Shown in pieces: positions 9,508 to 19,984 of a stretch of DNA of 64,000 nucleotides. Positions within the stretch are counted from its first letter, which is position 1. Each line of letters begins with the position of its first letter. The DNA is from Pseudomonas sp. GR 6-02. GTDB lineage: Bacteria > Pseudomonadota > Gammaproteobacteria > Pseudomonadales > Pseudomonadaceae. The translations under genes were made by a program, and so were the position numbers. The notes under the pieces are model-generated. The model did no database searches, was not told where the DNA came from, and was given only the letters and a program-made list of their open reading frames with translations. The stretch lies in the NCBI RefSeq assembly GCF_001655615.1, contig NZ_CP011567.1, forward strand, positions 4,287,001 to 4,351,000, read 5' to 3'.

Positions 9508-9516
9508 GGTGAGCGG

Positions 9517-9675
9517 TCAGGGCTTAGCGCACTTGCAGCCTTTGGTGGAGCATTCTTCGCCGTGTTGGTGATGGTGGGCGCAGGCTTCACAGCAATAGTG
9601 CTTGCCGTGACGCACGATGGGGTGATCGCCCAGTTTGCAGGAGCATTTCGGGCAGTCGCAGGTACCGTCGTTCAT
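9517..9675 (-). CDS. bmtA: Small bacterial metallothionein
   Basis: A 52-residue Cys/His-rich protein beginning MNDGTCDCPKCSCKLG. It has nine Cys, in CDCPKCSC, KHYCCEACA and the C-terminal GEECSTKGCKC, plus a histidine cluster (AHHHQHGE). The order CxCxxCxC-HYCCxxCA-CxxxxCxC is that of SmtA/BmtA metallothioneins, which bind Zn(II) and Cd(II) in the cytoplasm. The His-run between clusters is longer than I would expect. The gene ends at a bidirectional terminator. Confidence 0.9.
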   Translation of the reverse strand: MNDGTCDCPKCSCKLGDHPIVRHGKHYCCEACAHHHQHGEECSTKGCKCAKP

Positions 9676-9820
9676 GAGTCTGACTCCATGGTTAGGGTCG
9701 TCCGGGTGCCGCGGGTGCGCGGCACCTGAAGCAAATGACCGCCCGTTGCAGAAACCGGTTCAAACAGATGCCTGGACGGAGTTTGCTTACTATTGAGGGT
9801 AGTCGCGATGTGGCTCCCCC

Positions 9821-9854
9821 GTAGCAGCAGCCTCGCGGGCTCGGCAGCTGCTAC
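9821..9854. repeat. Single REP-type palindrome
   Basis: GTAGCAGC and GCTGCTAC flank an imperfect palindrome downstream of the chemoreceptor gene. The outer arms match those of the long inverted repeats at 55558-55694 and 62708-62844. Confidence 0.7.
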
Positions 9855-9883
9855 AGATCGCATAACTCTCTCAGCGACATCAA

Positions 9884-11566
9884 TCAAATACGGAATTGCC
9901 CGACCAATTGCCCCAGGCGCTGACCGAGATCGGCCAGGCTGCGCGAGGTTTGTGCGCCGCGCTGGGTCTCGTCGGCGACGCTGTCTACCGCCACGGCGAT
10001 CTGGTGCACGCTGCGGTTGATCTCTTCGGCCACGGCGGTTTGCTCTTCGGCGGCGCTGGCAATCTGCGCGTTCATCGAGTTGATGGTGCCGATCAACTGG
10101 GCCATGGCGTCCAGCGACGCCCCGGCCTCGTTGGCCTGGGCCGACGTGCCGTCGCCGGCCTCGCTGGAGCGGCGCATGGACTCGACCGCCGATTGGGTGC
10201 CGGCCTGCAAGCGGTCGATCATGCCCTGGATTTCCTGAGTACTGATTTGCGTGCGACTGGCCAGCGCCCGCACTTCGTCGGCAACCACCGCAAAACCACG
10301 TCCGGCCTCACCGGCGCGGGCCGCTTCAATGGCGGCGTTGAGCGCCAGCAGGTTGGTCTGCTCGGCAATCGAACGGATCACCCCGAGCACGCTGACAATC
10401 GACGACACGTCTTTCTGCAGGCTGTCGAGGGACACGCCGCTGCTGCGAATGTCGTTCACCAGTGCATGAATCTTCACGATGCTGCCGGCCACCACGCGCT
10501 TGGCGGCCTGGCCTTCTTCGTCGGTCTGCTGGGCAGCGACCGCGGCGTTTTGCGCGCTCTTGGCCACTTCCTGGGCCGCCGCCGACATTTGGTTGATCGC
10601 CGTGGCCACCTGATCGGTCTCGTGGCGCTGGCGCTCCATGGCCTGATCCGAGCGTTGGGCCTGATCGGAAACCTGATTCACCAGCCCGGTCAGTTGCGAG
10701 GTCATTTCGGTGATCTGCCGCACCAGGCTGTGGATCTTGTCGACGAAACGGTTGAACGAGCCGGCCAGTTCGCCGAGTTCATCCTGGCTGGTGATGGTCA
10801 GGCGCCGGGTCAGGTCGCCCTCGCCCGCCGCGATGTCGTCGAGGTTGGCTTTCATCAGGTTCAGCGGACGCAGAATGGTATTGGCCAGCAGCATCCCGGC
10901 CGCGGCGATCACCAACAGCACCAGCACGGCAATCCCGACAATGCTCAGCACCACGCCTTGCATGCGTTCCTGGACCTTGATCTCGACCAGCGCCACTTGC
11001 GCTTCAATGCCGTCGAGGTTGACCGAGGTGCCGACCGCCATGTCCCACTTCGACAGATATTCGGTGTAGCCGAGCTTGGGCACCTGTACTTGGGTATTAC
11101 CAGGCAGTGGCGAGCTGTATTGCAGGTAGTGGGTCCCGTCCTTGGCGACTTTCACCAGGTCGCGGTTAACGTAGATGCCGTTCGGGTCGCGGTTGTCCTT
11201 GAAGCTCTGGCCCACGCCTTCGGGGCTGTTGGCCTTGAACAGGCGCACGGTGTTGGAGTCGTAGCCGAAGAAGTAGCCGTCCTTGCCGTAGGTGATACTC
11301 GACAGCAACTTGATCACCTGCGCCCGCGCCGCGTCATCGCCGGGAGCGGCCGCGTCGTAGAGCGGTTTGATCGCGGTCATGGCCACGGCAACGTAGCTTT
11401 GCAGGGTTGCCTTGGCATCGCTGAGCAGGCGCTGACGGGTTTCCTCGACTTCCTTGCGGGCCTGTTCCTGCAGAATGAACAGCGTGGTCAGGCTGATGAC
11501 CAGCGCAAAGAGCAACACCGGGAGGACGGCAAGGGACAGGACTTTGGCCTTCAGGCTCATGCGCAT
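9884..11566 (-). CDS. Methyl-accepting chemotaxis protein with single Cache sensor domain
   Basis: A 560-residue receptor. An N-terminal membrane helix ([24 protein letters not shown]) is followed by a periplasmic sCache_2 domain ([43 protein letters not shown]). A second helix near residue 230, a HAMP region and the cytoplasmic signalling hairpin ([36 protein letters not shown]) follow. Such receptors sense small organic acids. The ATG at 11566 (MRMSLKAK) has an AAAGAG upstream; a longer frame exists without homology. Confidence 0.9.
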   Translation of the reverse strand: MRMSLKAKVLSLAVLPVLLFALVISLTTLFILQEQARKEVEETRQRLLSDAKATLQSYVAVAMTAIKPLYDAAAPGDDAARAQVIKLLSSITYGKDGYFFGYDSNTVRLFKANSPEGVGQSFKDNRDPNGIYVNRDLVKVAKDGTHYLQYSSPLPGNTQVQVPKLGYTEYLSKWDMAVGTSVNLDGIEAQVALVEIKVQERMQGVVLSIVGIAVLVLLVIAAAGMLLANTILRPLNLMKANLDDIAAGEGDLTRRLTITSQDELGELAGSFNRFVDKIHSLVRQITEMTSQLTGLVNQVSDQAQRSDQAMERQRHETDQVATAINQMSAAAQEVAKSAQNAAVAAQQTDEEGQAAKRVVAGSIVKIHALVNDIRSSGVSLDSLQKDVSSIVSVLGVIRSIAEQTNLLALNAAIEAARAGEAGRGFAVVADEVRALASRTQISTQEIQGMIDRLQAGTQSAVESMRRSSEAGDGTSAQANEAGASLDAMAQLIGTINSMNAQIASAAEEQTAVAEEINRSVHQIAVAVDSVADETQRGAQTSRSLADLGQRLGQLVGQFRI

Positions 11567-11657
11567 GACGTTCACTCTTTTGATTTTATTGGCGTGGTTA
11601 AAGGCTATAACGGCACGCCAGATCAAAAGTTGAACGCGGTCCCACAAGGTAGAGTGG

Positions 11658-12977
11658 TTACAGAACCATCGCCGCCACCCAACCGAACGCCAGCAACGGC
11701 AGGTTGTAGTGCAGGAAGGTCGGGACCACGGTGTCCCAGATGTGGTGATGCTGGCCGTCGATGTTCAGACCGGAGGTCGGGCCCAGGGTCGAGTCCGACG
11801 CCGGTGAACCGGCATCGCCCAGCGCGCCGGCAGTGCCGACGATGCACACGATGGCGATCGGGCTGAAGCCCAGTTGCACGCACAACGGCACGAAAATCGC
11901 CGCCAGAATCGGTACGGTGGAAAACGACGAGCCGATGCCCATGGTCACCAACAGGCCCACCAGCAGCATCAACAGCGCCCCGATGCCTTTGCTGTGGTCG
12001 ATCCACGAGGCCGAGGACTCCACCAGTGTCTGCACATGACCGGTGGCTTTCATCACTTCAGCAAAACCGGATGCGGCGATCATGATGAAGCCGATCATCG
12101 CCATCATCTTCATGCCTTCGGTGAACAGGTCGTCGGTTTCACGCCACTTGACGATGCCCGACGCCGAAAAGATCAGGAAGCCCACCAGCGCCCCGATAAT
12201 CATCGAGTCCAGCAACAGCTGAATAATGAACGCCACGACAATCGCCAGACCGGCGACCATCAGGCTCAAGGGGTTGTACTGCACCGCGACCTGTTCGACT
12301 TGCTCGATCTTTTCCAGGTCGTAAACGCGCTTCTTGCGGTAGCTGATGAAGGCTGCCGCGAGGCCAAACACCATGCCCAGCGCCGGAATGCCCATGGCAT
12401 GGGTGACGTTGATACCGCTGATGTCCACCCCGCTACGGGCGACGTTGGCCAACAGGATTTCATTGAGGAAGATGTTGCCGAAGCCCACCGGCAGGAACAT
12501 GTACGGCGTGATCAGCCCGAAGGTCATCACGCAGGCGATCAACCGCCGGTCCAGTTGCAGTTTGGTCAGCACATATAAAAGAGGCGGCACCAGCAACGGG
12601 ATAAACGCGATATGAATCGGCAAAATGTTCTGCGAGGCGATGGCCACCACCCAGAGCAGGCCGATCAGCAGCCATTTGACATTGCCGCCGCCGTTGGTGT
12701 GCTGGCGATCGACCATGGCCAGGGCTTTGTCCGCCAGGGCGTGGGCCAGGCCGGACTTGGCGATGGCCACGGCGAACGCGCCGAGCAAGGCGTAGGACAA
12801 CGCCACTGTCGCCCCGCCGCCCAGGCCGCTGTTGAAGGCTTTGAGGGTCGCATCGATCCCCAGGCCACCGGTCAAACCACCGACCAGCGCACCCACAATC
12901 AGCGCGATTACCACATGCACGCGGGACAGGCTGAGTATCAGCATGATGCCGACCGCGGCAATTACTGCATTAATCAT
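11658..12977 (-). CDS. Na+/H+ antiporter family membrane carrier
   Basis: A 439-residue integral membrane protein with roughly 11-12 hydrophobic helices. The C-terminal block [25 protein letters not shown] is characteristic of the NhaC/YuiF-type Na+/H+ antiporter family, some of which move amino acids or organic acids. The substrate is not visible from sequence. The ATG at 12977 has TTGAGG upstream. It is monocistronic and its nearest upstream neighbour is the histidine kinase gene 190 bases away. Confidence 0.83.
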   Translation of the reverse strand: MINAVIAAVGIMLILSLSRVHVVIALIVGALVGGLTGGLGIDATLKAFNSGLGGGATVALSYALLGAFAVAIAKSGLAHALADKALAMVDRQHTNGGGNVKWLLIGLLWVVAIASQNILPIHIAFIPLLVPPLLYVLTKLQLDRRLIACVMTFGLITPYMFLPVGFGNIFLNEILLANVARSGVDISGINVTHAMGIPALGMVFGLAAAFISYRKKRVYDLEKIEQVEQVAVQYNPLSLMVAGLAIVVAFIIQLLLDSMIIGALVGFLIFSASGIVKWRETDDLFTEGMKMMAMIGFIMIAASGFAEVMKATGHVQTLVESSASWIDHSKGIGALLMLLVGLLVTMGIGSSFSTVPILAAIFVPLCVQLGFSPIAIVCIVGTAGALGDAGSPASDSTLGPTSGLNIDGQHHHIWDTVVPTFLHYNLPLLAFGWVAAMVL

Positions 12978-13167
12978 CGTTACCTCAAGGCAAGCGGAAA
13001 GAGTCCGTCCGGCAGTGCGCACAAGCGCCGCCAGCGGATTGAAGAGAGGGTTTTATTAGAGGGCGCGCACTGTGCCGCAGCATCGTCCCCTTGTCAAAGC
13101 GAACGGCTATTGCCGATATTTAACGGATTGCGCTCCCACAGGGTTATGGGTTGGCTTCCGCTCTGTG

Positions 13168-14481
13168 TCAGCGTTTGGGCAGTTCGATCATCACTTTCAA
13201 GCCGCCCCACTCGCTTTCCTCCAGCCTCAACACCCCGCCCCACGTGTCGACGATGTCGCGAACGATGCCCAATCCCAATCCATGCCCATCGGTCTGTTCA
13301 TCAAGCCGTGTACCGCGGCTGAACACCTGGTCACGCTGGTCTTCGGGAATCCCCGGCCCATCGTCTTCCACGCTCAACTGAAAACTTTCAGCCGTTTCAA
13401 CCACGCTTAACCGAACCTCGGCATCCGCCCATTTGCAGGCGTTATCCAGCAGGTTGCCCAGCAACTCCAGCAGATCTTCGCGATCCCACGGCAGTTGCAA
13501 ACCGGCCGGTGCGCGGTAGCTCAGGTCGAGGTGTTCACCGTGAATCATGCTCAGCGTGGCCAGTAACCCCGGCAGCTCGGCATCGCAATCAAACAACGCA
13601 CCCGGCAGCGCATCGCCGGACAACCGGGCGCGGTTGAGTTCGCGATTGAGTCGCTGCTGGACCTGCTCCAGTTGCGCTTGAATCACCTTGCGCAGCTGCG
13701 GGTGCGCATCGAGCTTCTCGCTGGAAGCCAGGCTCAACAACACTGCCAACGGGGTTTTCAACGCATGCCCCAAGTTGCCCAAGGCATTGCGCGAGCGCTT
13801 GAGGCTATCTTCGGTGTGGGCCAGCAAATGGTTGATCTGCGCCACCAGCGGTTCCAGCTCCACCGGCACGGCTTCGTCGAGTTGCGAACGCTGGCCCTGC
13901 TGCAACTGGGCGATTTGCTCGCGGGCCTTTTCCAGCGGGCGCAAGGCGCGGCGCACGGTGATCCGTTGCAACAGCAAAATCAGCAACAGCCCCGCCAGCC
14001 CCAACCCGAGACCGACTTGTTGCATGCGACAGAAACTCTCGCGCACCGGCGTGTAGTCCTGGGCGACACTGATGGAAATCGCCTGGCCCAGCCGCCGGTA
14101 GTCCGAACGCAGCACCAGCAACTGTTGCCCTTCCGGCCCCAGTTGCAGGTTGCTGTTCAGGCCCGGGTGTTCGAGCCGCGGCAGGTCCTGATCCCATAAC
14201 GAGCGGGAGCGCCAATGGCTGTCGGCAAAGTCGATACGAAAATAGTGCCCGGAAAACGGGCGCTGATAGGCCGGCGACAGATGGCGCTCATCCAGCTGCA
14301 ACCCCTGCGGGCCACGCACCAGCGCCACCAGCAGGTTTTCACTGTCGTTGCGCAACCCGGCTTCGAGGTAGCGCTGCAAACCCATTTCGAACAGCCACAG
14401 GCTGGTTTGCGCCAGCACCAGGCCGACGATCACCATCACGCTGATCAGGCCCAGGCTCAAGCGACGCTGGATCGACCTCAC
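13168..14481 (-). CDS. PhoQ-type sensor histidine kinase
   Basis: A 437-residue kinase. Transmembrane helices near residues 10-32 and 155-173 bracket a periplasmic sensor domain. The phospho-acceptor His is residue 239 in [13 protein letters not shown], the PhoQ-like H-box. The ATP-binding domain shows [20 protein letters not shown] and GHGLGLGIV. The start is a GTG overlapping the TGA of the response regulator by four bases (GTGA). Two PepSY mini-proteins precede the regulator, an arrangement like the BqsRS/CarSR metal-responsive systems, but I do not see the RExxE iron motif of BqsS in the periplasmic domain. Confidence 0.9.
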   Translation of the reverse strand: MRSIQRRLSLGLISVMVIVGLVLAQTSLWLFEMGLQRYLEAGLRNDSENLLVALVRGPQGLQLDERHLSPAYQRPFSGHYFRIDFADSHWRSRSLWDQDLPRLEHPGLNSNLQLGPEGQQLLVLRSDYRRLGQAISISVAQDYTPVRESFCRMQQVGLGLGLAGLLLILLLQRITVRRALRPLEKAREQIAQLQQGQRSQLDEAVPVELEPLVAQINHLLAHTEDSLKRSRNALGNLGHALKTPLAVLLSLASSEKLDAHPQLRKVIQAQLEQVQQRLNRELNRARLSGDALPGALFDCDAELPGLLATLSMIHGEHLDLSYRAPAGLQLPWDREDLLELLGNLLDNACKWADAEVRLSVVETAESFQLSVEDDGPGIPEDQRDQVFSRGTRLDEQTDGHGLGLGIVRDIVDTWGGVLRLEESEWGGLKVMIELPKR

Positions 14482-15146
14482 TGGGCTTGCCCGCCGAACA
14501 GGTAACCCTGACCGCGACGGGTTTCGATCACGCTGCGGCCGAGCTTGCGGCGCAGGTGGTTGACGTGGACTTCTAGTACGTTGGAGTCACGCTCGGTTTC
14601 ACCGTCGTAGAGGTGTTCGGCGAGATGGCTTTTGGAAAGGATCTGTTCGGGGTGCAGCATGAAATAGCGCAGCAGGCGAAATTCGGCGGCGGTGAGCTGG
14701 ATGTCGGCGCCGTCGCGGGTCACGCACTGGCGACCTTCATCCAGGTGCAGCCCGGCGGCCTTGAGCGTCGGCTGATTGGCCTGGCCGTGAGAGCGGCGCA
14801 ACAATGCCTGAATGCGCAGGTGCAGTTCTTCCGGGTGGAAGGGTTTGCTCAGGTAATCGTCAGCGCCGGCCTTGAGGCCTTCGATCCGCTCGGCCCAGGA
14901 ACCGCGCGCGGTAAGAATCAGCACCGGCGTGGCCAAGCCACCGGCCCGCCACTGCGCCAACACCTCAAGCCCCGGCAAACCCGGCAGGCCGAGGTCGAGG
15001 ATGATCAGGTCATAAGGCTCGCTGCTGCCCTGGTACACCGCATCGCGGCCGTCGGCCAGCCAGTCCACGGCGTAGCCTTGCCGATTGAGGCCGGCCATCA
15101 ATTCGTCGGCCAGCGGCACGTGGTCTTCCACCAGGAGCAAACGCAT
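14478..15146 (-). CDS. OmpR/PhoB-family response regulator
   Basis: A 222-residue regulator. The receiver domain has the acidic pair in [11 protein letters not shown], the phospho-acceptor Asp51 in LILDLGLPG and the conserved Lys in [10 protein letters not shown]. The winged-helix DNA-binding domain includes [16 protein letters not shown] and [15 protein letters not shown]. It is translationally coupled to the downstream kinase and lies four bases after the PepSY gene at 15150-15455. Targets probably include that operon itself (inference). Confidence 0.93.
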   Translation of the reverse strand: MRLLLVEDHVPLADELMAGLNRQGYAVDWLADGRDAVYQGSSEPYDLIILDLGLPGLPGLEVLAQWRAGGLATPVLILTARGSWAERIEGLKAGADDYLSKPFHPEELHLRIQALLRRSHGQANQPTLKAAGLHLDEGRQCVTRDGADIQLTAAEFRLLRYFMLHPEQILSKSHLAEHLYDGETERDSNVLEVHVNHLRRKLGRSVIETRRGQGYLFGGQAQ

Positions 15147-15149
15147 CGA

Positions 15150-15455
15150 TCAATCTTCCTTGTCTTTCAGCACGTGGCCGGTGGTGGCATCGACGTCCAG
15201 CTCGCGCACCACGCCTTCGGCGGTCAGCAGCTCGACTTCATAAACATAGACGTCGTGTTTTTCTTCAAGCTCGGCTTCCAGCAACTTGGCCCCGGGATAG
15301 CGGTCCAGCGCTTGCTGCAAGAGCTGCTCCAGCGGCAGGATCACGCCCTGTTGGCGCAGGCGCAGGGCTTCGTCCTGATCCAGGTCGCGGGCCACGGCCA
15401 CCGAGCAAAAAGCCAGAAGCACCAGCGCCATGCTTGAAAATGAAAGCACCTTCAT
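15150..15455 (-). CDS. PepSY-domain periplasmic mini-protein (second of pair)
   Basis: A 101-residue protein with a signal peptide (MALVLLAFCSVAVA/RD) and one PepSY domain (YVYEVELLTAEGVVRELDVDATTGHVLKDKED). PepSY domains bind or inhibit other periplasmic proteins; small ones next to two-component genes often modulate the sensor. The ATG overlaps the stop of its paralogue by one base (TAATG), and the response regulator begins four bases after its end. Confidence 0.85.
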   Translation of the reverse strand: MKVLSFSSMALVLLAFCSVAVARDLDQDEALRLRQQGVILPLEQLLQQALDRYPGAKLLEAELEEKHDVYVYEVELLTAEGVVRELDVDATTGHVLKDKED

Positions 15456-15763
15456 TACGTATCCTGATGATCCCTGAGAACCTGCCCGCTGACCGCATCC
15501 AATTCCATATCCCACTCAATGCCTTGCGGGTCGCGCAGTTCCATCTGGTATTTGTACTTGCCGTACTCTTCTGCAAGCTCGGTGCCGGTGATGGTCGAGC
15601 CGGGGTGTTTGGCCAGAGCGGTGGCGTTGAGCTTCTCGAAAGACACAATGGTACCAGCGTCGCGCAGTCTCAGGGTTTCGTCGGGGCCCAGGTCGCGGGC
15701 ATGAGCGAGGCTGGCGGTCAGGCAGATGAGGGACGCGGTGAACAGGGCAGTCAGGATTTTCAT
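15455..15763 (-). CDS. PepSY-domain periplasmic mini-protein (first of pair)
   Basis: A 102-residue paralogue of the next gene. It has a signal peptide ending TASLAHARD, then DLGPDETLRLRDAG and a PepSY core (YKYQMELRDPQGIEWDMELDAVSGQVL). It is the first gene of a four-gene operon PepSY-PepSY-regulator-kinase, all overlapping or nearly so. The shared RDL..DE.LRLR N-terminus shows the pair arose by duplication. A ligand-binding or sensor-modulating role is inferred. Confidence 0.85.
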   Translation of the reverse strand: MKILTALFTASLICLTASLAHARDLGPDETLRLRDAGTIVSFEKLNATALAKHPGSTITGTELAEEYGKYKYQMELRDPQGIEWDMELDAVSGQVLRDHQDT

Positions 15764-15868
15764 GGGGTGGCTCCGTATTTTCTTATGTGTTGCCGACGGC
15801 GCGACCTTAGCGATTCGAACTTAACTGAAACTGAATTGCCATCATTGGGAATAGCTTACGCATAACCC

Positions 15869-15972
15869 GGAGCTGCCGAAGGCTCGGGCCGCGATCGGAC
15901 GATCTTTTGATTTGGATTTTTTGCGTGCATGACGCAGCCAAAGATCAAAGCATCGCAGCCTTCGGCAGCTCC
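15869..15972. repeat. REP pair (inverted 16-base arms)
   Basis: GGAGCTGCCGAAGGCT at 15869-15884 and its inverse at 15957-15972 enclose about 70 bases with further internal symmetry (GATCTTTTGATTTGG and CCAAAGATC). It fills the intergenic space between divergent genes. Confidence 0.8.
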
Positions 15973-16042
15973 TGCATTGATCGGGGACAATCGCAGCCCA
16001 AGAGGTGCTTATAATCCCTGCTTGCCAGACATCGAGACCGGT

Positions 16043-17122
16043 ATGACCGCTATCCACATCAAGTTCCCTTCCCTGACCCTCAAGGCCGGCCCGCGTGCTC
16101 TGGCGCGCATCCGTGCCAACGGCTTGAACGCTGCCGATGTGGGCACGTTGCCGGGCGCCGCCGGTGGCCCGAAAGCGCTGGGGATTCAGGGTCTGGACCT
16201 GGCGCTGTTTGGCGAATGGCTGCCGGCGGCGCCCCGGGAGCGTTCGCTGATCGGCGCCTCGGTGGGTTCCTGGCGGTTCGCCAGCGCCTGCCTGCCGGAT
16301 GCCGCCGAAGGCATCCGCCGCCTCGGTCATCTGTACACCGAGCAGAACTTCGCCAAAGGCGTGACCATGGCGCAGATCAGCCAGAGCTCCCGACGCATGC
16401 TCGATGACTTGCTCGACGGCCGCGATGCCGCGATTCTGGATAACGCCCACTACCGCCTGAACATCATGGTGGTCAAAAGCCACGGCCTGTTGGCGGACGA
16501 TCATCGCGGCCGGTTGGGGCTGGGCCTGTCGTCGGTGATCGCCGACAACCTGCGCGGTCGTTCACGGCTGTCGCGGCATTTCGAGCGGCTGATCATCCAC
16601 GACCCGCGCCTGGCACCACCGGTCAACGCGCTGAACGACTTCCCGTCGCGCTTCATCTCACTGAATGCCGGCAACCTGCGCCAGGCCCTGCTGGCCTCGG
16701 GTTCGATCCCGATGGTCATGCAAGGCGTGCGCGACTTGCCGGGGGCCGGCGCGGGGACGTTCCGCGATGGTGGTCTGCTGGACTATCACCTCGACCTGCC
16801 CTACAGCGGCAACGACATCGTGCTGTATCCGCACTTCACCGACCGGGTGATCCCCGGCTGGTTCGACAAGACGCTGCCATGGCGCCGCGCCTGCCCTGAG
16901 CGCTTGCAGGATGTTCTGCTGCTGGCCCCGTCGAAGGAATACCTGGCACGCCTGCCCTACGGCAAGCTGCCGGACCGCAACGACTTCAAGCGCTTCATGG
17001 GCGATGCCCCGAGCCGACAGAAGTATTGGCGCGCAACGATGGATGAAAGCCGTCGCCTGGGCGATGAATTCCTTGAACTGGCCGCCAACGGTCGCCTCGG
17101 CGAGCGCTTGCTGACCCTTTAG
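16043..17122 (+). CDS. Patatin-like phospholipase family protein
   Basis: A 359-residue protein with patatin features: an oxyanion-type glycine-rich block ([17 protein letters not shown]), a nucleophile-elbow-like motif GASVGSWRF (Ser in GxSxG form), and a DGG motif ([10 protein letters not shown]) providing the catalytic Asp. Together these indicate a Ser-Asp dyad lipid acyl hydrolase. No signal peptide is evident, so it is probably cytoplasmic or secreted by another route. The ATG at 16043 is chosen because upstream in-frame sequence falls in the REP region. Confidence 0.85.
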   Translation: MTAIHIKFPSLTLKAGPRALARIRANGLNAADVGTLPGAAGGPKALGIQGLDLALFGEWLPAAPRERSLIGASVGSWRFASACLPDAAEGIRRLGHLYTEQNFAKGVTMAQISQSSRRMLDDLLDGRDAAILDNAHYRLNIMVVKSHGLLADDHRGRLGLGLSSVIADNLRGRSRLSRHFERLIIHDPRLAPPVNALNDFPSRFISLNAGNLRQALLASGSIPMVMQGVRDLPGAGAGTFRDGGLLDYHLDLPYSGNDIVLYPHFTDRVIPGWFDKTLPWRRACPERLQDVLLLAPSKEYLARLPYGKLPDRNDFKRFMGDAPSRQKYWRATMDESRRLGDEFLELAANGRLGERLLTL

Positions 17123-17207
17123 TCAGTGTTTTGCCCGGAGCTCTGGTAAACTCGCCACCTGCCCACATCGCCGCGGCGATCGCCACCTGAAAGAGCTGAA
17201 CATCACT

Positions 17208-17564
17208 GTGGAAATCTTCAAAGAATTTACCTTCGAATCCGCCCATCGCCTGCCCCACGTACCGGACGGCCACAAGTGCGGCCGCCTTCATGGTCATTCG
17301 TTCAAAGTGGCGATTCACCTGAGCGGCGACCTCGATCCGCACACCGGCTGGATCCGCGATTTCTCGGAAATCAAAGAGATCTTCAAGCCGCTCTACGAGC
17401 GCCTCGATCACAATTACCTGAACGACATTCCCGGCCTGGAAAACCCGACCAGCGAAGTGCTGGCCAAGTGGATCTGGAATGAGTTGAAGCCGTTGTTGCC
17501 GGAACTCAGCGCGATCCGCATCCACGAGACCTGCACCAGCGGTTGCATCTATCGCGGTGAGTAA
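17208..17564 (+). CDS. queD: 6-carboxy-5,6,7,8-tetrahydropterin synthase
   Basis: A 118-residue enzyme converting dihydroneopterin triphosphate to 6-carboxytetrahydropterin in queuosine (7-deazaguanine) biosynthesis. Zinc ligands are His13 (ESAHRLP), His28 and His30 (GRLHGHSF), with catalytic Cys24 just before. The C-terminal [12 protein letters not shown] is typical of QueD. The start is GTG at 17208. Other queuosine genes are not in the window. A terminator follows. Confidence 0.95.
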   Translation: MEIFKEFTFESAHRLPHVPDGHKCGRLHGHSFKVAIHLSGDLDPHTGWIRDFSEIKEIFKPLYERLDHNYLNDIPGLENPTSEVLAKWIWNELKPLLPELSAIRIHETCTSGCIYRGE

Positions 17565-17605
17565 ACGTAAATCCCATAAGGAGAATGCGTTTCGTCAGTG
17601 ATATG

Positions 17606-17632
17606 AAAAACAGCCTTCAATGGCTGTTTTTT
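17606..17632 (+). terminator. Intrinsic terminator after queD
   Basis: AAAAACAGCC and GGCTGTTTTT pair around a short TTCAAT loop and are followed by a T-run, 42 bases after the queD stop. Confidence 0.9.
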
Positions 17633-17676
17633 TATGCCTATGCTTTTGGGCTCGCACACGCCAAGAGGACGCACCC

Positions 17677-18507
17677 ATGACTGACTGGCCGCTGGCTCAG
17701 ACCTATCGTTTCAACGGGCACTCCGTTCGCTACGCCGTGCGTGGCGACGGCCCGCCGCTGGTGTTCGTGCATGGCACGCCCTTCTCTTCTCATGTGTGGC
17801 ACCGGATCGCGCCGCACTTCATCACCTCGCACCGGGTGTATTACTTCGATTTGCTGGGTTACGGGCAGTCCGCACAGCCGGACGGCGATGTGTCGCTGGG
17901 CGTACAGAACCAACTGTTGGCGCAATTGCTGGAGCACTGGGGCCTGGAACGGCCAGACGTGGTAGCCCACGATTTCGGCGGCGCCACTGTGTTGCGCGCG
18001 CATCTGCTCGATGGCAAGGATTACCGCAGCCTGACGCTGATTGACCCGGTGGCGCTGTCGCCCTGGGGTTCGCCGTTCGTGCAGCATGTGCGTCAGCATG
18101 AAGCGGCGTTCAGCGGGCTGCCTGATTACATTCAACGGGCGATTGTGCCGACCTATATTCGTGGCGCGATCAAGCGCGAGATTTCCGATCAGGAGCTGGC
18201 GCCTTACGTGCAGCCCTGGCTGGGTGATTCGGGGCAAGCGGCGTTCTATCGGCAGATCGCGCAGATGGATGAGCGTTATACCCGCGAGGTCGAAGCGCTG
18301 TACCCGACGATTCGCTGCCCGGTGCAGATTCTCTGGGGGGAAAACGATCAATGGATTCCCATTGAACGCGGGCGGGCGTTGCATCAGATGATTGCGGGGT
18401 CGCAGTTTCATCCCGTTGCGAATGCCGGGCATCTGGTGCAGGAGGATGCACCGGAGGCGATCATGGCGGCGATATTGCGGTTTTTACCGTTGGCACAGAA
18501 CGCCTGA
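17677..18507 (+). CDS. Alpha/beta-fold hydrolase (haloalkane dehalogenase/epoxide hydrolase-like)
   Basis: A 276-residue cytoplasmic hydrolase. It shows the HGTPFSSHVW oxyanion motif, a nucleophile elbow VVAHDFGGATVLRA in which Asp occupies the nucleophile position (HDFGG, as in haloalkane dehalogenases and epoxide hydrolases), and the C-terminal catalytic His in NAGHLVQEDAPE. The physiological substrate is unknown. The ATG at 17677 is preceded by AAGAGGA. Confidence 0.87.
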   Translation: MTDWPLAQTYRFNGHSVRYAVRGDGPPLVFVHGTPFSSHVWHRIAPHFITSHRVYYFDLLGYGQSAQPDGDVSLGVQNQLLAQLLEHWGLERPDVVAHDFGGATVLRAHLLDGKDYRSLTLIDPVALSPWGSPFVQHVRQHEAAFSGLPDYIQRAIVPTYIRGAIKREISDQELAPYVQPWLGDSGQAAFYRQIAQMDERYTREVEALYPTIRCPVQILWGENDQWIPIERGRALHQMIAGSQFHPVANAGHLVQEDAPEAIMAAILRFLPLAQNA

Positions 18508-18699
18508 GCGACGGAGCCCCCTCGCCACAGGACTTTGTGACTACCTGATTGCTGCGTTCCAATTTGAACCACTGCCGCACTGCTTTCGTGCCCCTCTTCA
18601 GGCTAAATCCGCCGGCTCGGCTATAAAGAACAACACCCTCGCGCCATTGGCACGAGCACTGCAACACCCTCGCGTCCTCCATCCAGCAAGGAATGCCAC

Positions 18700-19971
18700 A
18701 TGACGCAGAACGATCCGGGCAACGATTACCCTTTAAGCGAAGTCCCGATGCATGCCCGCAAGGGGCTCGCCTCCACAGCCATGGTGCTGCTGGGTTTTAC
18801 CTTCTTCACGGCGACCATGTTTGCCGGCGGCAAGCTCGGGGTGGCATTCAGTTTCAGCGAGATGCTGGCGGTGATCATCGCCGGCAATCTGCTGTTGGGA
18901 ATCTACGCAGCCGGGCTTGGCTACATCGCCTTCAAAAGCGGCCTCAATTCGGTGTTGATGGGCCGTTTCTGCTTCGGCGAAGTGGGCAGCAAGCTCAGCG
19001 ACCTGATCCTCGGCTTCACCCAGATCGGCTGGTACGCCTGGGGCACCGCGACCGCAGCCGTCGTACTCGGCAAATATTTCGAACTGAATGAAAGCACCGT
19101 ACTGGGGCTGATGGTGCTGTTCGGCCTGGGCTTTTGCGCCACGGCGTACATCGGCTATCGCGGGCTGGAGATTCTGTCGTACATCGCCGTACCCGCCATG
19201 ATGTTGCTGCTGACGCTGTCGATGTGGGTCGCGACGGTGAAGGTCGGCGGGCTCGAGGGTTTGCTCGCCGTGGTGCCGACGGCAACACTGGACTGGTCGA
19301 CCGCGATTACCCTGGTGTTCGGCACCTTCGTCAGTGGCGCGACCCAGGCGACCAACTGGACACGTTTCTCCCGTTCGGCGCGAGTCGCGGTGCTGGCGAG
19401 CCTGATCGGCTTTTTCATCGGCAACGGCCTGATGGTGTTGATCGGTGCCTATGGCGCGATCGTCTATCAGCAACCGGACGTAGTCGAAGTGCTGTTGCTG
19501 CAAGGCTTCGCCATGGCCGCGATGGCGATGTTGCTGCTCAACATCTGGAGCACCCAGGACAACACGATCTACAACTTCGCCGTCGCCGGCTGCAATCTGT
19601 TGCGCACCGGCCGGCGCAAAACCGTGACCCTGGCCGGCGCGGTGATCGGCACGCTGCTGGCGCTGCTGGGCATGTACGACATGCTGGTGCCTTACCTGAT
19701 TCTGCTGGGCACGGTGATTCCGCCGATTGGCGGGGTGATCATGGCGGACTTTTTCTTCCGTTACCGTGGGCAATATCCACGCCTGGCCGATGCCCGGTTG
19801 CCGGCGTTCAACTGGCCTGGCCTGAGCGCTTATGCGGTCGGCACCGTCGCAGCATTCAGCTCGCCGTGGATCGCGCCGCTGGTAGGGATTGCCACTGCCG
19901 CGCTAACGTATGTGTTATTGACCGGCGTACTGGGTGCCCGTACCGCCGAAGCACCACTACAAGATCTCTAA
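18700..19971 (+). CDS. codB: Cytosine permease
   Basis: A 423-residue NCS1-family transporter with about 12 transmembrane helices. The block starting DYPLSEVPMHARKG and the helix-rich AGGKLGVAFSFSEM resemble CodB, which symports cytosine. It starts 13 bases ahead of codA, confirming the assignment. The Shine-Dalgarno AAGGAA precedes the ATG at 18700. Confidence 0.93.
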   Translation: MTQNDPGNDYPLSEVPMHARKGLASTAMVLLGFTFFTATMFAGGKLGVAFSFSEMLAVIIAGNLLLGIYAAGLGYIAFKSGLNSVLMGRFCFGEVGSKLSDLILGFTQIGWYAWGTATAAVVLGKYFELNESTVLGLMVLFGLGFCATAYIGYRGLEILSYIAVPAMMLLLTLSMWVATVKVGGLEGLLAVVPTATLDWSTAITLVFGTFVSGATQATNWTRFSRSARVAVLASLIGFFIGNGLMVLIGAYGAIVYQQPDVVEVLLLQGFAMAAMAMLLLNIWSTQDNTIYNFAVAGCNLLRTGRRKTVTLAGAVIGTLLALLGMYDMLVPYLILLGTVIPPIGGVIMADFFFRYRGQYPRLADARLPAFNWPGLSAYAVGTVAAFSSPWIAPLVGIATAALTYVLLTGVLGARTAEAPLQDL

Positions 19972-19984
19972 AAGGACTCGCCTG

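Noticed and set aside
9896..11866. A 656-codon plus-strand frame opposite the chemoreceptor
   Set aside because: Low-complexity shadow of the receptor signalling domain; it also runs into the antiporter gene on the opposite strand.
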